A DNA stretch of 64,000 bases from Anaerobaca lacustris (lineage in GTDB: Bacteria; Planctomycetota; Phycisphaerae; Sedimentisphaerales; Anaerobacaceae), in the NCBI RefSeq assembly GCF_030012215.1, contig NZ_JASCXX010000008.1:1-64000 (forward strand), given 5' to 3'. A program made the position numbers and the translations under genes. Positions 10,270 to 19,482 of the stretch are shown here, one piece after another. The notes under the pieces are model-generated. The model saw nothing but the letters and a program-made list of their open reading frames with translations. It ran no database searches and was not told the DNA's origin. Numbering within the stretch: the stretch's first letter is position 1; the number at the start of each line of letters is the position of its first letter.

Positions 10270-10455
10270 ATGGGGAAGAAACGACAGACGCAGACGGGCA
10301 ATGGCACGTCCGTCGAATCGATCCGGCACAAGGATAAGCGATTGCGGGGTTTCGTGGTGGAACCCGAGAACGCACCGAAAAGAATGGTCTATCCCCGCGC
10401 CGCCGCCCTGCTGCCCTCGATCCTCGACAAAGCCTTCAAGGGAGAGTTGCTTTGA
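10270..10455 (+). pseudogene. Collapsed R-M ORF: Mod-like start joined to HsdS-like end
   Basis: 61 codons. The opening, with SIRHKDKRLRGFVVE and a lysine-rich start, resembles the N-terminus of type III DNA methyltransferases (IRHKDKR...). The end, AALLPSILDKAFKGELL, is the classical C-terminus of type I specificity (HsdS) subunits. No catalytic motif (DPPY, FxGxG) is present. Either two genes were joined by a deletion or the ORF is a small relic kept for translational coupling, since its TGA overlaps the TTG start of the next gene. Confidence 0.6.
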
Positions 10456-10949
10456 GCGATTCCGGCATTAAACAACTGAGCGCCGACAATTGGCTGATGC
10501 CTGATGACGTCATCCGCTTCTTCACGGGCATGGAACGCGCGGAAGACTATGTGGCCGAGGTGCTTGGCCCGCGACTCTCTGCGAAGGTCCCTGAAGACAT
10601 CTGTGCGTTGTTTGACGTGGCAAGAGGGACCATGCTGTACGGCTATCTGTACTATCCTCTTTTCACCGTCGGTCTCGAACAGTTGTTTCGGGTTGGGGAG
10701 GCCGCGATCCAGCATAAGTGCGCCCAACTGGCCATTTCCAAGACCAAGAAGCGGTTTGTGGACCAGATCAATTGGCTGGTGGAAAGAGACGCGCTTTCTG
10801 CCGAAGAAGCTGACGGCTGGCATGCTCTTCGGCGGCTGCGGAACTCGGCGTCGCACCCGACGAAGCAGTCGATTACCTCTCCCGGCATGGCCATAGGTAT
10901 CCTCTATCGTTTGTCCGAAGATATCAATACCCTGTTTGATGGAAGTTGA
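10452..10949 (+). CDS. HEPN-like protein in the defence island
   Basis: 165 residues, mostly helical. LRRLRNSASHP gives R130-x4-H135, the active-site pattern of HEPN ribonucleases. The rest is not similar to anything I can name with confidence; it has the size and spacing of DUF4145/MAE-type HEPN proteins. The TTG start overlaps the TGA of the preceding short ORF (TTGA), and GGGAG precedes it. Role inferred from motif and position: an RNase effector or accessory of the AIPR module. A merely structural HEPN without catalysis is possible. Confidence 0.6.
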   Translation: MSDSGIKQLSADNWLMPDDVIRFFTGMERAEDYVAEVLGPRLSAKVPEDICALFDVARGTMLYGYLYYPLFTVGLEQLFRVGEAAIQHKCAQLAISKTKKRFVDQINWLVERDALSAEEADGWHALRRLRNSASHPTKQSITSPGMAIGILYRLSEDINTLFDGS

Positions 10950-11326
10950 ATGCAATAGCTGTATGGCCCGACGAGGCCCACGCGTATGTCAACGTTCGCC
11001 GAGCCGCACTTGTGGCTTCACACTTCACTCTTGAAACTTCAAACCGGCCCCCCGCCATTCGTTCCCTTCCGCATGGGCTGAAGCCCATCCTACACCCGTT
11101 CCGCTGGAGGCGAGCGACGCGCGACGAGATACGAGACACGTGTTCCGGCCGCAGGGGCAAGGTATCCACGCTTCACGCTTCACACTTCACACTTCACACT
11201 CTTCCCGCACCCCGCGCGACGCGCGGCGTCTTCGTCATGCGGACAAAGGGGTTGACCGTCGGGCGGGATTGGCGTTCAATGGCGTGGTTGGGCGGATCGC
11301 ACTTTTGGACTGCCAAAGGGGATGAC
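10950..11326. repeat. Intergenic heptamer arrays and a dispersed palindrome
   Basis: No gene. CTTCACA/CTTCACT/CTTGAAA/CTTCAAA at 11016-11043; a palindromic GCATGGGCTGAAGCCCATCC TAC element at 11071-11093 (also at 12768 and 41859); CGAGCGA/CGCGCGA/CGAGATA/CGAGACA at 11111-11138; and CACGCTT x2, CACACTT x2, CACACTC at 11167-11201. The start region of the next gene begins at about 11300. Confidence 0.75.
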
Positions 11327-12310
11327 ATGATGCTACGGAGATGGGTTGTGGTTGTGGTTCTGGCGTCGGTTGCGGCGCCGGGTTGGGGCCGGGATGCGGC
11401 GTCGGCCGCGAGGGAGGTCCTTGGGTATCTTCGGGGACTGGGCAACGGGTCGTATCTGTTCGGGCAGATGGCGACCTGGGTTCACGATGAGAACCCGGAT
11501 ATGGACCACGCCAGCAACTGGCTGCGGAAGGTGTACGACCACACGGGCCACTGGCCGCGATACGGGTGCGTGACGTACGATTTCCACGACGATCCGTTTG
11601 ACGATGCCGAATGGAATCGCGGGGTCAAGAAGATGTGGGATCGCGGCCTGATCGTCGGGGTTTACTCGTTCTATGCGAACCCCTCCGGCGGGGCCTGGAA
11701 CGACCCGGTCGAGATCGATCGGATCTTCGAGCCGGACGACAATCCGACGAAGGCGCACTTCTATCGCCAGATGGACCGGATGGCGGCCAACCTGCAATGG
11801 CTCAAGGATCGCGGCGTGCCCGTCATCTATACGCCCTTCGTCGAGAGCGACGACCGGAACAAGTGGCACGCCAAGGGCGGCAGCGAGCGGATCGTCCGGC
11901 TGTATCGGCTGGTGCACGAGGTCTTCACGCGACAGAAAGGGCTCGACCACATCCTCTGGGCCTATCACACCACGCAGAACCACGGCGCGCTGGAACGCGA
12001 CTATCCCGGCGACGAGTACGTGGACATCCTCGGCAAGTCCGCCTATGGGACCGGCCTGCCCTTCTCGGAGTACGACTGGGCCGTGCAGAAGAAGAAGGAC
12101 GCCGGCAAGGTGATCTGGTGGGCCGAACTGGGGATTCGCGGCCGGTCCGATTCGCCCGTCGATTGCATGGCCGTGCTGGAGAGACTCGAGAGCCGCTATC
12201 CCGAACTGGCCGGATTCGTCTTCTGGAGCGACGCCGGATTCTACAACGTCGTCGGCAACGAAAACGGCCGTGAGCTGATGGCCTCGCCCAAGACCGTCAT
12301 CCTCGAATAG
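11327..12310 (+). CDS. Secreted GH26-like glycosidase (mannanase superfamily)
   Basis: 327 residues. A signal peptide (MMLRRWVVVVVLASVAAPGW) precedes a single TIM-barrel domain. GNGSYLFGQMATWVHDENPD is the GH26-type opening. E173 in VIYTPFVESDDRNKW is the likely acid/base, and E267 in VIWWAELGIRG the likely nucleophile. FGFxFW-like pieces such as LAGFVFWSD close the barrel. Expected to hydrolyse beta-mannan or a related polysaccharide outside the cytoplasm. The frame is open far upstream, but ATG 11327 has AAAGGGG in range and starts the signal peptide. Specificity within the clan is uncertain. Confidence 0.75.
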   Translation: MMLRRWVVVVVLASVAAPGWGRDAASAAREVLGYLRGLGNGSYLFGQMATWVHDENPDMDHASNWLRKVYDHTGHWPRYGCVTYDFHDDPFDDAEWNRGVKKMWDRGLIVGVYSFYANPSGGAWNDPVEIDRIFEPDDNPTKAHFYRQMDRMAANLQWLKDRGVPVIYTPFVESDDRNKWHAKGGSERIVRLYRLVHEVFTRQKGLDHILWAYHTTQNHGALERDYPGDEYVDILGKSAYGTGLPFSEYDWAVQKKKDAGKVIWWAELGIRGRSDSPVDCMAVLERLESRYPELAGFVFWSDAGFYNVVGNENGRELMASPKTVILE

Positions 12311-12830
12311 GAAGGCGAACGGTCGCCGGCATCCAGAGCGCGGCCCTCACGTGGAGGCATGAAAGCATAGGCCCTGCGGCCTCCAGCCTGCGTCACGCAC
12401 GAGATGCGTAGATGGAAGAACCGGGGTCCGTCCCTCTCAAACCCCTGGAATTGATTATTGATGATGGATGATTGATGATTGGGGCGCGGCGGTGGTCGGT
12501 GACGGACAGCCTGTGGTCGCGATTCATGTCGCACCGAGCGCGATGCTGATCTTCTTCATCATGCAGAGCGGAGCGCTCCCCTTCTTTGTCACCCCGAGCG
12601 GAGCAAAGCGGAGTCGAGGGGTCTGGCCATAGCCGGGACGTGCGCTCCGTTCGCAGACGGATTCCTCCGCTGCCGGCCGCTTGCGGCGGCCCTCCGGTCG
12701 GAATGACAATCGGTGCCGCGTTCATCTTGTTGACTCCCACGCAATCGCGTGCCGTTCGGTGGGTTCCGCATGGGCTCAAGTCCATCCTACGCCTGACCGC
12801 CCCTGCGAGCGACGAGCGACGAGGTACGCG
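12311..12830. other. Gene-free region rich in dispersed repeats
   Basis: No gene found. It holds an AATTGAT/TATTGAT/GATGGAT/GATTGAT heptamer array at 12449-12483 (the array that recurs inside two pseudopilin genes), a CACCCCGAGCGGAGC...GTCGAGGGG word at 12588-12627, the palindrome GCATGGGCTCAAGTCCATCC at 12768-12787, and CGAGCGA/CGAGCGA/CGAGGTA at 12806-12826. Confidence 0.7.
12449..12483. repeat. ATCATCA/AATCAAT heptamer array, intergenic copy
   Basis: Words AATTGAT, TATTGAT, GATGGAT, GATTGAT, GATTGGG; the reverse complement reads CCCAATC, ATCAATC, ATCCATC, ATCAATA, ATCAATT. It is nearly the same string, in the opposite orientation, as the coding arrays at 40918-40946 and 42080-42112. Confidence 0.75.
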
Positions 12831-13643
12831 TTAATAGTCCTTGAACGTCCGCATCCACACCGGCCAGTCCTCGGGCTTTGCGCCTCCAGCCTTGGTCCAC
12901 GGGCCAGCCGTGTCGTATTCACGGTGCCACTTGAACGTCCAGAGTTCCTTGAGGCCCACCTTCCGCACGGACCAGTCCATGAAGAGCATGTTGATCCCGC
13001 CGTTGTGCCGGTTGATGCAGAGATTGCTCATCATGGGACAGGTCCGCCAGTCCCCTCCCTCATACTTCGGCGGTGAGAGAAAGTGCTTGGGACTCACAGT
13101 AGGAGCACTACAGTCGAAAAGTAGCGGGATACGGCTGGCCTGCTTGACGTCGCATGTGCCCCAGTAGATGGGTTTTCCATCGACGATCGCCGGCACCATG
13201 ATCCCATCGACCTCAACCATTCCTTCGCACACCCATCCATTGAAACCGTAGCTGCCGTAAAGGTCGGGTTGGCCCATCAGCCAGCGATAGGCGTGGAACG
13301 TGTCCCCCACGGGTTCGTGTCCTCCGCCGGGGACAGGCTTCGACGCCGAAGGACACAGCGCCAGTTTGGCGTACGCCGGGTTGCCATTCCGAGTGAAGAG
13401 CCGCCAGACGATGTGCCCACCCCTCTCCTCCGGTACTCGCCCATCGTTCTCCCCGAGGTACGTCGAGAAGGTCAGGCCCAGTTGTCGTAGGTTAGCCTGG
13501 CAACCGACCGCCTGCGCCTGCTTCCGGGCCTTCTGGATCGCCGGCAGCAGCAGCGCCGTCAGCATCGCGATGATGGAGATGACGACGAGCAGTTCGATCA
13601 GGGTAAAGGCCCGCTCGCGTTTGTTTCGCTTTCTCGCGCCCAT
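12831..13643 (-). CDS. Pseudopilin-like protein with prepilin N-terminus
   Basis: 270 residues. [20 protein letters not shown] is a type IV prepilin-like cleavage site and hydrophobic helix; the cut is expected before F13 after a short basic leader. The rest is a DUF1559-like planctomycete pseudopilin with a C-terminus [20 protein letters not shown] followed by FKDY, a tail shared with the protein at 40844. [21 protein letters not shown] is the usual late motif. Probably assembled in or by a type II secretion-like system. GGAG lies upstream of the ATG. Confidence 0.85.
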   Translation of the reverse strand: MGARKRNKRERAFTLIELLVVISIIAMLTALLLPAIQKARKQAQAVGCQANLRQLGLTFSTYLGENDGRVPEERGGHIVWRLFTRNGNPAYAKLALCPSASKPVPGGGHEPVGDTFHAYRWLMGQPDLYGSYGFNGWVCEGMVEVDGIMVPAIVDGKPIYWGTCDVKQASRIPLLFDCSAPTVSPKHFLSPPKYEGGDWRTCPMMSNLCINRHNGGINMLFMDWSVRKVGLKELWTFKWHREYDTAGPWTKAGGAKPEDWPVWMRTFKDY

Positions 13644-13867
13644 GGCATCGCTCTCCGCCTGAGCCCAACAATAGAACCTCGCGCCGCATCACACACTCTT
13701 TGTTGGCCCCCTTTTCGCCTCTATTGACCATTACCATTTTCGCAGAGGCCCCACCCCGTGTCAAGCACAAACCCCAAAACCAAATCCGCCCGCAATGCCT
13801 CACGCATCCCGCGCGACGCGGGCCGCAGGCTGTAGGCCGGAGGCCACCCTTCCACGGCGACAGCCGC

Positions 13868-13896
13868 TTGACAGAGGCGCGTCGATGCGGTAATTG
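13868..13896 (+). promoter_or_regulatory. Promoter of the secreted repeat protein
   Basis: TTGACA (13868-13873), 17-bp spacer, TAATTG (13891-13896), about 38 bp upstream of the ATG at 13935. Confidence 0.6.
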
Positions 13897-13934
13897 TCGG
13901 GGAACCAATGACCCTTTTTTTGGAGGAATGTAGC

Positions 13935-14939
13935 ATGAGACGGGGAACGTTTTTTCGCAGCACTCTGTATGGTTGCCTGCTGACGGCCGCCGTTCTGACG
14001 GGGCCTGTGTGGGCGCAGCCGCCGGGCGGACGGGGCCTCTTCGGCGACTGGCGGGTCAAGGTCCCGTTCGGCCAGGGGCAAATGGACGTGATCCTGTCGT
14101 TCGCCCCGGCCGGCGAGGGCGTCTGGGCCGGCCAGTGGATCAGCGCCTGGGGCATGAACGATCTGAAGGACGTACGGCTCGATGACGGCAGGCTCCGCTT
14201 CGTCCACGTCGCCCGCTTCGGCGACAACGAGTACGTCTCGACCTTCAGTGGCGACGTCGAGGGCGACAAGCTCACCGGCATCCTGTCGGGCGAACAGGGC
14301 GAGCTGGACGTCGAGGGCCAACGCAACCCGCGCGTCAACCCGGCGGTCGGCCGCTGGGAGATGAAGTTCACCCTGGGCGATCGCGAAGTCGCCTCGGTGC
14401 TGGCGGTGGCGTCCGACCGGGAGGGCCGGCTCGGCGCAACGTGGGAAAGCCAGTGGGGCGAGCACCAGATCTCCGATTTCGCCGTCGAGCGGCGCAGCAT
14501 TCGCTTCCGTCGAAAGAGCAAGATCCAGGACCGCCAATGGGACTCGACGTTCGAGGGCACGCTCCAGGGCAACGAGATCGCTGGCACGATCCAGTCCGAG
14601 ATGGGCGAGATCGAGGTCCGAGGCGCCCGGCTCGGCGCCCCGGCGATCGGCACGTGGAACCTCGAAGTCACCGGCGAGTGGGGCACGGTCAAGCAGCGGC
14701 TCGTCGTCGGTCCGGACCTGAGCGCCCTGTACGGGACCATTGCCGTCAAGAAGGTCGAGTTCAAGGACGGCAAGCTCACCTTCGGCATGGTCGTCCCGTT
14801 CGGCGACGAGGAGTTCACGATGGACTTCGCCGGCAAGATCGACGAGGCCAAGCTCACCGGCGAGATGACCACCTCGCGCGGCAGCCAGAAGATCACCGGC
14901 GTCAAGGTCGTCCGCCCGCGCCGCCGACCCAACATGTAA
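13935..14939 (+). CDS. Secreted three-repeat beta protein, function unknown
   Basis: 334 residues. Signal peptide MRRGTFFRSTLYGCLLTAAV ending near VWAQ. The mature part holds three repeats of roughly 100 residues, each beginning with a W-containing strand (LFGDWRVKVPFGQG; VGRWEMKFTLGDRE; IGTWNLEVTGEWG) and containing D-x-K-L-T-G turns (GDKLTGILSGEQG; AKLTGEMTTSRG). I know similar proteins in planctomycetes but no function. ATG 13935 was chosen because GGAGG lies 8 bp upstream and the signal peptide starts there; an earlier in-frame codon at 13908 lacks both. Confidence 0.75.
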   Translation: MRRGTFFRSTLYGCLLTAAVLTGPVWAQPPGGRGLFGDWRVKVPFGQGQMDVILSFAPAGEGVWAGQWISAWGMNDLKDVRLDDGRLRFVHVARFGDNEYVSTFSGDVEGDKLTGILSGEQGELDVEGQRNPRVNPAVGRWEMKFTLGDREVASVLAVASDREGRLGATWESQWGEHQISDFAVERRSIRFRRKSKIQDRQWDSTFEGTLQGNEIAGTIQSEMGEIEVRGARLGAPAIGTWNLEVTGEWGTVKQRLVVGPDLSALYGTIAVKKVEFKDGKLTFGMVVPFGDEEFTMDFAGKIDEAKLTGEMTTSRGSQKITGVKVVRPRRRPNM

Positions 14940-14955
14940 CGACAAGAACGCGTTC

Positions 14956-14986
14956 GAGCCTGCCGGCCGTCACCGCCGGCAGGCTC
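14956..14986. terminator. Hairpin between convergent genes
   Basis: GAGCCTGCCGGC, 7-nt loop, GCCGGCAGGCTC: a 12-bp perfect stem between two genes that converge. No T-run on either side, so termination is probable but not certain. Confidence 0.55.
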
Positions 14987-14999
14987 CGACCGTATTGGA

Positions 15000-16817
15000 T
15001 CAGGGCAAGGGCGAACCTTTGGCCCGGTCCAGCATCCGACGGACCGCCGCGTTGGGCGAGAGAATCTCGCGGGCCGAACGGATCGTCACCGTAGGGATCG
15101 CGCCGTGCTCGAGGTGCATTCGCATGCGAAGCTCCTGGTCGGCGTCGCGCCCGCCCAGGTTGGCGTAGCCGAACGCACGGCAGAGTCCGTCGAACAGAAA
15201 CGCGTTGAGATCGCAGCCCCCCGTGCGTTCCAGGCCGTCGATGGACTGGTGCCAGCTCTTGAACAGATGGACCTGCGCGAACGACTGGCCCTGCATGGTG
15301 ATTTCGTTGAGTCCTTCCCCTGAGACCACCAGACCCCGGCCCAGCGCGGCCACGTGGCGGATCAGTTTGTGCATGCCCTCGGTGGGCGTGGTGGCCTCGA
15401 CGAAACAGTTGTGCAGATTGTGACTGACGAGGGTGACATCGATGAACGCGGCGTCCGTTGCGAGATCGTCGGTGGCCTGCCGGATCGCGCGGCCCAGGAT
15501 CGAGCGCCACATGCTCAAGCCGGGATGCACCTTGACCATCACCTTCTTGTCGCGATTGGCCAGGAGTGCGGCGTTGGATTCGGGCACGCCCAGTCCCCGG
15601 CCCCGGTACCAGCTCCAGCCGCGAAGGTCGTACCGTTCGATGCCGCGATACTGGAAGTCGCGCACGTGCGCATAGGCCGGGTTGGACGGGTCCATATCGA
15701 TGGCGTTGAAATGGGGCATCATGTGAAAGCCCAGGGCCCGGCCTTTCCGGATGAAGGCCTTGGCCGTTTCGCTCGGCACGTACGTGGGGTAATTCTCGTC
15801 GTACGGATCGGTGCGCCAGTTGGGGATGTGCAGCAGCACGGTCTTGGGATTCAGCTCCTGCGCAAGCGCCTCCAGGATCGCCTCGTCGGTCGGGCACCAG
15901 CTCACCGCAAAGCGGACGTCACGAACCCAGGGCGCCCGACGCGCGCGCTCGGCCTCGAGGTCGTAGGCCTGCCACAACCATTGGCGGTAGCGTGTGGCCG
16001 GCTCCTGCCAGTCGCCGTCGAAGACGTTGATCCGCCAGGTGAGCCCCCCGGCACTGAGATTGTTGTCGATGGGCCCGTAGGCCTGGGTATCGAAGCCCAG
16101 CCGCATGGCGTCGGTCCTCGTTCCCACCTTCAGGGCCTTGTACCGATAGCGATTGTCCTGGGTGTGTACCCAGAAGCCCCCCTGCTCAGCCTGCAGGATC
16201 GCCAGGCCGGCCTCCCAGAAGAAGGGCCACTCCCAGTGGCTGTCTTTGATCAGCGAGTCATCCAGCGGAAGCTTGACACCCTGGAAGAACGGGGCCACCA
16301 GCTTCAGGTCGGATCGCAGGCCGGTCAGATTCCAGCGACAGGCCAGAACGCCGCCGCGCGACGAGTAGGCCGCCGGCTCGACCAGGATGTCACCGGTCTG
16401 CGGCTCGACGGACACGGTCAGCACGCCGTCGGCATCCCAACTGTGGAAGACGACCTCGGCGCGATGATCGGACAGACTGTGGGTTTCGATAGCGCCGAAC
16501 TTGCTCTCATCGACGGAGACGGTCTCGCCGCCGCGATAGAGCAGTTGCAGGGCCGCAGACGGCACATCGCTCTTGCGAACGAACACCTCGCCCGACCGCT
16601 TGCTCTTGAGCGAGGTCAGGACGCCCTTCTCCATGACCGCCGTCTGCGTCGCCGTGTCAATGAAAAGGACTCCGTCGCGGACCTGGATCGAGACTTCGTG
16701 GTTTCGAGATGTCCCGCCAGGGGGCGTCTCGACCGACGCCGGTCCGGCCCAGCTCGAAACTGCGCCGCTGAGGGCCACACTGCTGCCGGCTGCTTTCAGA
16801 AAATTGCGACGGTCCAT
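15000..16817 (-). CDS. TAT-exported DUF6259-like glycosidase
   Basis: 605 residues. MDRRNFLKAAGSSVALSGAV is a twin-arginine signal. Residues 40-270 look like a beta-sandwich, and from about residue 290 a TIM-barrel-like region carries PKTVLLHIPNWRTDPYDENY, FIDVTLVSHNLHNCF and ALGRGLVVSGEGLNEITMQG. I recognise the DUF6259 type of uncharacterised glycoside hydrolase relative. FIDVT and GEGLNE are candidates for catalytic acids. Likely a periplasmic or surface enzyme on complex glycans. It converges with the repeat protein at 13935. GGAGG-like sequence (GGGAGGTAATTC) lies before the ATG. Confidence 0.65.
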   Translation of the reverse strand: MDRRNFLKAAGSSVALSGAVSSWAGPASVETPPGGTSRNHEVSIQVRDGVLFIDTATQTAVMEKGVLTSLKSKRSGEVFVRKSDVPSAALQLLYRGGETVSVDESKFGAIETHSLSDHRAEVVFHSWDADGVLTVSVEPQTGDILVEPAAYSSRGGVLACRWNLTGLRSDLKLVAPFFQGVKLPLDDSLIKDSHWEWPFFWEAGLAILQAEQGGFWVHTQDNRYRYKALKVGTRTDAMRLGFDTQAYGPIDNNLSAGGLTWRINVFDGDWQEPATRYRQWLWQAYDLEAERARRAPWVRDVRFAVSWCPTDEAILEALAQELNPKTVLLHIPNWRTDPYDENYPTYVPSETAKAFIRKGRALGFHMMPHFNAIDMDPSNPAYAHVRDFQYRGIERYDLRGWSWYRGRGLGVPESNAALLANRDKKVMVKVHPGLSMWRSILGRAIRQATDDLATDAAFIDVTLVSHNLHNCFVEATTPTEGMHKLIRHVAALGRGLVVSGEGLNEITMQGQSFAQVHLFKSWHQSIDGLERTGGCDLNAFLFDGLCRAFGYANLGGRDADQELRMRMHLEHGAIPTVTIRSAREILSPNAAVRRMLDRAKGSPLP

Positions 16818-17183
16818 GAATTACCTCCCAATCGTTGGCTATCGATCCTGTCCAAGGCGACGAGTCCCCTGGCTCATGCAGTCAACATAGCCATCCGGCC
16901 ACCAAGCGACAATGAAGAAACTGAGGCCGGCATCCCTGGGGCCCTCCGGTTGCGGATTGATGATTTCGGATTTCGGATTCGAGTCAAGCGGGCTGATCAG
17001 CCATCTGCAATTCGAAATCCGCATGCGGCATTCGGCCGGGGCGATTGCCTGTCTCGCCGCTTACCGGTAGACTTGTCCTTGTGACCGACGCGAAACACGG
17101 AAGAATCGTCCGGAGCGGGTGCATCGTGGCCACAATGGAGAACGGCCTGATGCCATGAGCGAATCTGAAAGGATACCGGAGAT
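16818..17183. other. Divergent intergenic region with TTCGG-type words
   Basis: Holds the start regions of two divergent genes. 16967-17040 has GATTTCG/GATTTCG/GATTCGA words and AATTCGAAATCCGCATGCGG, a weak copy of the dispersed TTCGG family. GAAAGGATACCGGAGAT at 17169-17185 gives the start signal of the gene at 17184. Confidence 0.6.
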
Positions 17184-17963
17184 ATGGATATGAACGCTCA
17201 GCAGGAGTTTCTGCGGCTCTGGAACCACCACTTCCCCGGCGCCGCGCTTCCGATCACCTTCCAATACACGGAAGTAGCAGAAGCCGTTGAACGGGTGAAG
17301 CCCCCGACCGGTCACCGGTGCATCTTTGCGGATCTGTCGAGGGTAAGAGCCGGACAGTCATTGTGCTTTGATGCCGAATCGATTGGCTGCTTTGGCGGCA
17401 AGAGATACGCCGGGTTCAGCGATTCGCCCATGCCGGACTTTGAATACTTCCTCTCCTGCGGCATCCCGGGCAAGCTGGAGGGCGAGCGCTACAAGAAAAC
17501 CCCTGAGCTCGTGAAAGCCTGGATGGCCCAGGTCCCCAGGCTGCAGGCGCCCGCCAGGTTCCTCGCGTTCAAACGCTGGGACAAGCTCGAAGAAGCCGAT
17601 CAGCCGGATGTGGTGATCTTCTTTGCCGAAGCCGATGTTCTGTCCGGGTTGTTCACGTTGGCCAACTTCGATATGGCCACGCCCGACGGCGTGCGGGCCC
17701 CATTCGGCGCCGGCTGTGCTGCGACCATCCAGTATCCATACTTGGAGAAACGAAGTGACACGCCGAGAGCCGTTCTCGGGCTGTTTGACGTGAGCGCACG
17801 GCCCTTCGTATCCGGCGACACGCTGACCTTCTCCGTCCCGATGAATCGGTTCGGTCGCATGATCGCCCATATGGAGGAGAGCTTTCTCATCACCAAGTCG
17901 TGGAGTAGTGTGCGAAAGAGAATGGCAAGAGCACATGCAGATGCTTCGGAACAATCGCTTTGA
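17184..17963 (+). CDS. DUF169 family protein
   Basis: 259 residues, cytoplasmic, no signal peptide. CIFADLSRVRAGQSLCFDAE then SIGCFGGKRYAGFS is the DUF169 signature (Cys-containing G-C-x-G-G loop), and FGAGCAATIQYPYLEKRSD with SVPMNRFGRMIAHMEESFL closes it. The family is common in anaerobes and linked by others to metal or redox handling; the biochemical role is unknown. GGAGAT precedes the first ATG; a second ATG two codons on is an alternative. The gene ends 13 bp before the next start and is probably cotranscribed. Confidence 0.8.
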   Translation: MDMNAQQEFLRLWNHHFPGAALPITFQYTEVAEAVERVKPPTGHRCIFADLSRVRAGQSLCFDAESIGCFGGKRYAGFSDSPMPDFEYFLSCGIPGKLEGERYKKTPELVKAWMAQVPRLQAPARFLAFKRWDKLEEADQPDVVIFFAEADVLSGLFTLANFDMATPDGVRAPFGAGCAATIQYPYLEKRSDTPRAVLGLFDVSARPFVSGDTLTFSVPMNRFGRMIAHMEESFLITKSWSSVRKRMARAHADASEQSL

Positions 17964-17976
17964 CGAGGAGAACCCG

Positions 17977-19428
17977 ATGAACCGATCGACAGCCCTTATC
18001 TTGATTGGCACAACCGTCCTTCTATCGCCTTGCGCCTGGGGCCAACAGGCCGCGCGCCATTCGGACCCGGTGACGGTCGTGCCCGAAGAAGCCGATGAGC
18101 TATTGGCCAACCCAGGCATGGGATGGCAGACTTTCCATCACACACGCGAGCAGGACAGGAACCTGCCGGATTGGATTCCTTCGACCGTTCACTACGCACG
18201 ATGGGGCTGGGGCCGGCTCGAGCCTCGGCCGGGCGAAATCGACTATGCCTTTCTCGACGGCGTGCTACAGGAGACCCGTGCCGCCGGTCAGCAGTTGGCG
18301 TTTCGCGTCATGTGCTGCTCGACGTCGCCCGGCAGGCCCTATCACCCGGACTGGCTTGCTGACGTCGGCGGCCGCATCCTCATCGCCGACTATGGCACTC
18401 AGAAGGAACTCGCGATCCCGGATCTGGACGATCCTGAGGTACTGGCCAGACACTTGCATTTCATCCACCGGCTGGGCGCCCGCTACGACGGCCATCCGGA
18501 CGTCGATCACGTAGACCTGGGCACCGTCGGCTGGTGGGGGGAGTGGCACATGAGCAGTTCCACAATCGCCACGATGCCGACCGTGGAGAACCGCAGGCGG
18601 ATCATCGATGCCTATGCGAACGCCTTCAAGAAGACGCCGCTGCTGATGCTCATCGGCGACCCGGAGAGCCTGGCCTACGCCACCGAGCGCGGCGCCGGAT
18701 GGCGGGCCGACTGCCTCGGCGACATGGGCGGCTTCTCGAAAACGTGGTGCCACATGTGCGATGCGTACCCGCAACTGGTCCGTAAGGCGGATGTGGCAGA
18801 CACGTGGAGAACGGCACCGGTGGCCTGGGAGAGTTGCTGGGACATGCGTCGATGGGTAAGCGAGGGTTGGCCCCTGCGGTATATCTTCAACTACGCCCTG
18901 GCCATGCACGGCTCCCACCTCAACAACAAGTCCGCTCCGTTGCCTGAGGGCGACGACGTGCGCCAGGAAATCGAGAGATTCCTTCGCCGACTCGGGTACC
19001 GTTTCGTCCTGCGGGAGTTGCAGCATTCGAGAAATGCGCGTCCTGGGGATTCGCTGACGCTTGCGATGAAGTGGCAGAACGTGGGTTCGGCTCCCTGTTA
19101 TCGACCTTATCGTTTGGCCTATCGGTTGACCGACGAGCGTGGCGGGAGCCAGATACTCATCGGCGATGCGACGGTCGAGCAATGGATGCCCGGCACAGTG
19201 GACGTACTCAGCGAAGAGTTTCTCAAAGACCCGCCGGACCTGCCCCCTGGTGAGATTGTCGAGGTCGTGGACCGGACAACACTGCCGGCGAGTCTACCGA
19301 CCGGCCGATATACACTCGGTATCGCCATCGTGGGCGAACATTCAGCAGACCCGATCGTGAGACTCGCCGTCAAAGGCCGATCTCCGGACGGTTGGTATCC
19401 TTTGAGTGAGATCATCGTCCATGAGTAG
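17977..19428 (+). CDS. Secreted DUF4832-type glycosidase-like protein
   Basis: 483 residues. Signal peptide MNRSTALILIGTTVLLSPCA ends at WGQ. NPGMGWQTFHH followed by VHYARWGWGRLEPRPGEIDY is the barrel start typical of GH42/DUF4874-like proteins; LGTVGWWGEWHMS contains a candidate catalytic Glu; after residue 370 a beta-domain with MKWQNVGSAPCYRPYRLAYR is the DUF4832 part. GAGGAGAAC precedes the ATG. Probably acts on an extracellular galactoside-like glycan; the substrate is a guess from the clan. Confidence 0.7.
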   Translation: MNRSTALILIGTTVLLSPCAWGQQAARHSDPVTVVPEEADELLANPGMGWQTFHHTREQDRNLPDWIPSTVHYARWGWGRLEPRPGEIDYAFLDGVLQETRAAGQQLAFRVMCCSTSPGRPYHPDWLADVGGRILIADYGTQKELAIPDLDDPEVLARHLHFIHRLGARYDGHPDVDHVDLGTVGWWGEWHMSSSTIATMPTVENRRRIIDAYANAFKKTPLLMLIGDPESLAYATERGAGWRADCLGDMGGFSKTWCHMCDAYPQLVRKADVADTWRTAPVAWESCWDMRRWVSEGWPLRYIFNYALAMHGSHLNNKSAPLPEGDDVRQEIERFLRRLGYRFVLRELQHSRNARPGDSLTLAMKWQNVGSAPCYRPYRLAYRLTDERGGSQILIGDATVEQWMPGTVDVLSEEFLKDPPDLPPGEIVEVVDRTTLPASLPTGRYTLGIAIVGEHSADPIVRLAVKGRSPDGWYPLSEIIVHE

Positions 19429-19482
19429 TCACGCTGTAGGCACAATCTTCTGTGCCCGTACGATTCGGGGCCGGACTCGATC

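Noticed and set aside
11111-11201. Tandem short repeats considered as a CRISPR array
   Set aside because: Units are 7 bp with no spacers of 30-40 bp, and no cas gene is present in the window.
15354-17084. Long plus-strand frame opposite the DUF6259-like gene
   Set aside because: Antisense shadow with no recognisable domain; the minus strand has a TAT signal and family motifs.
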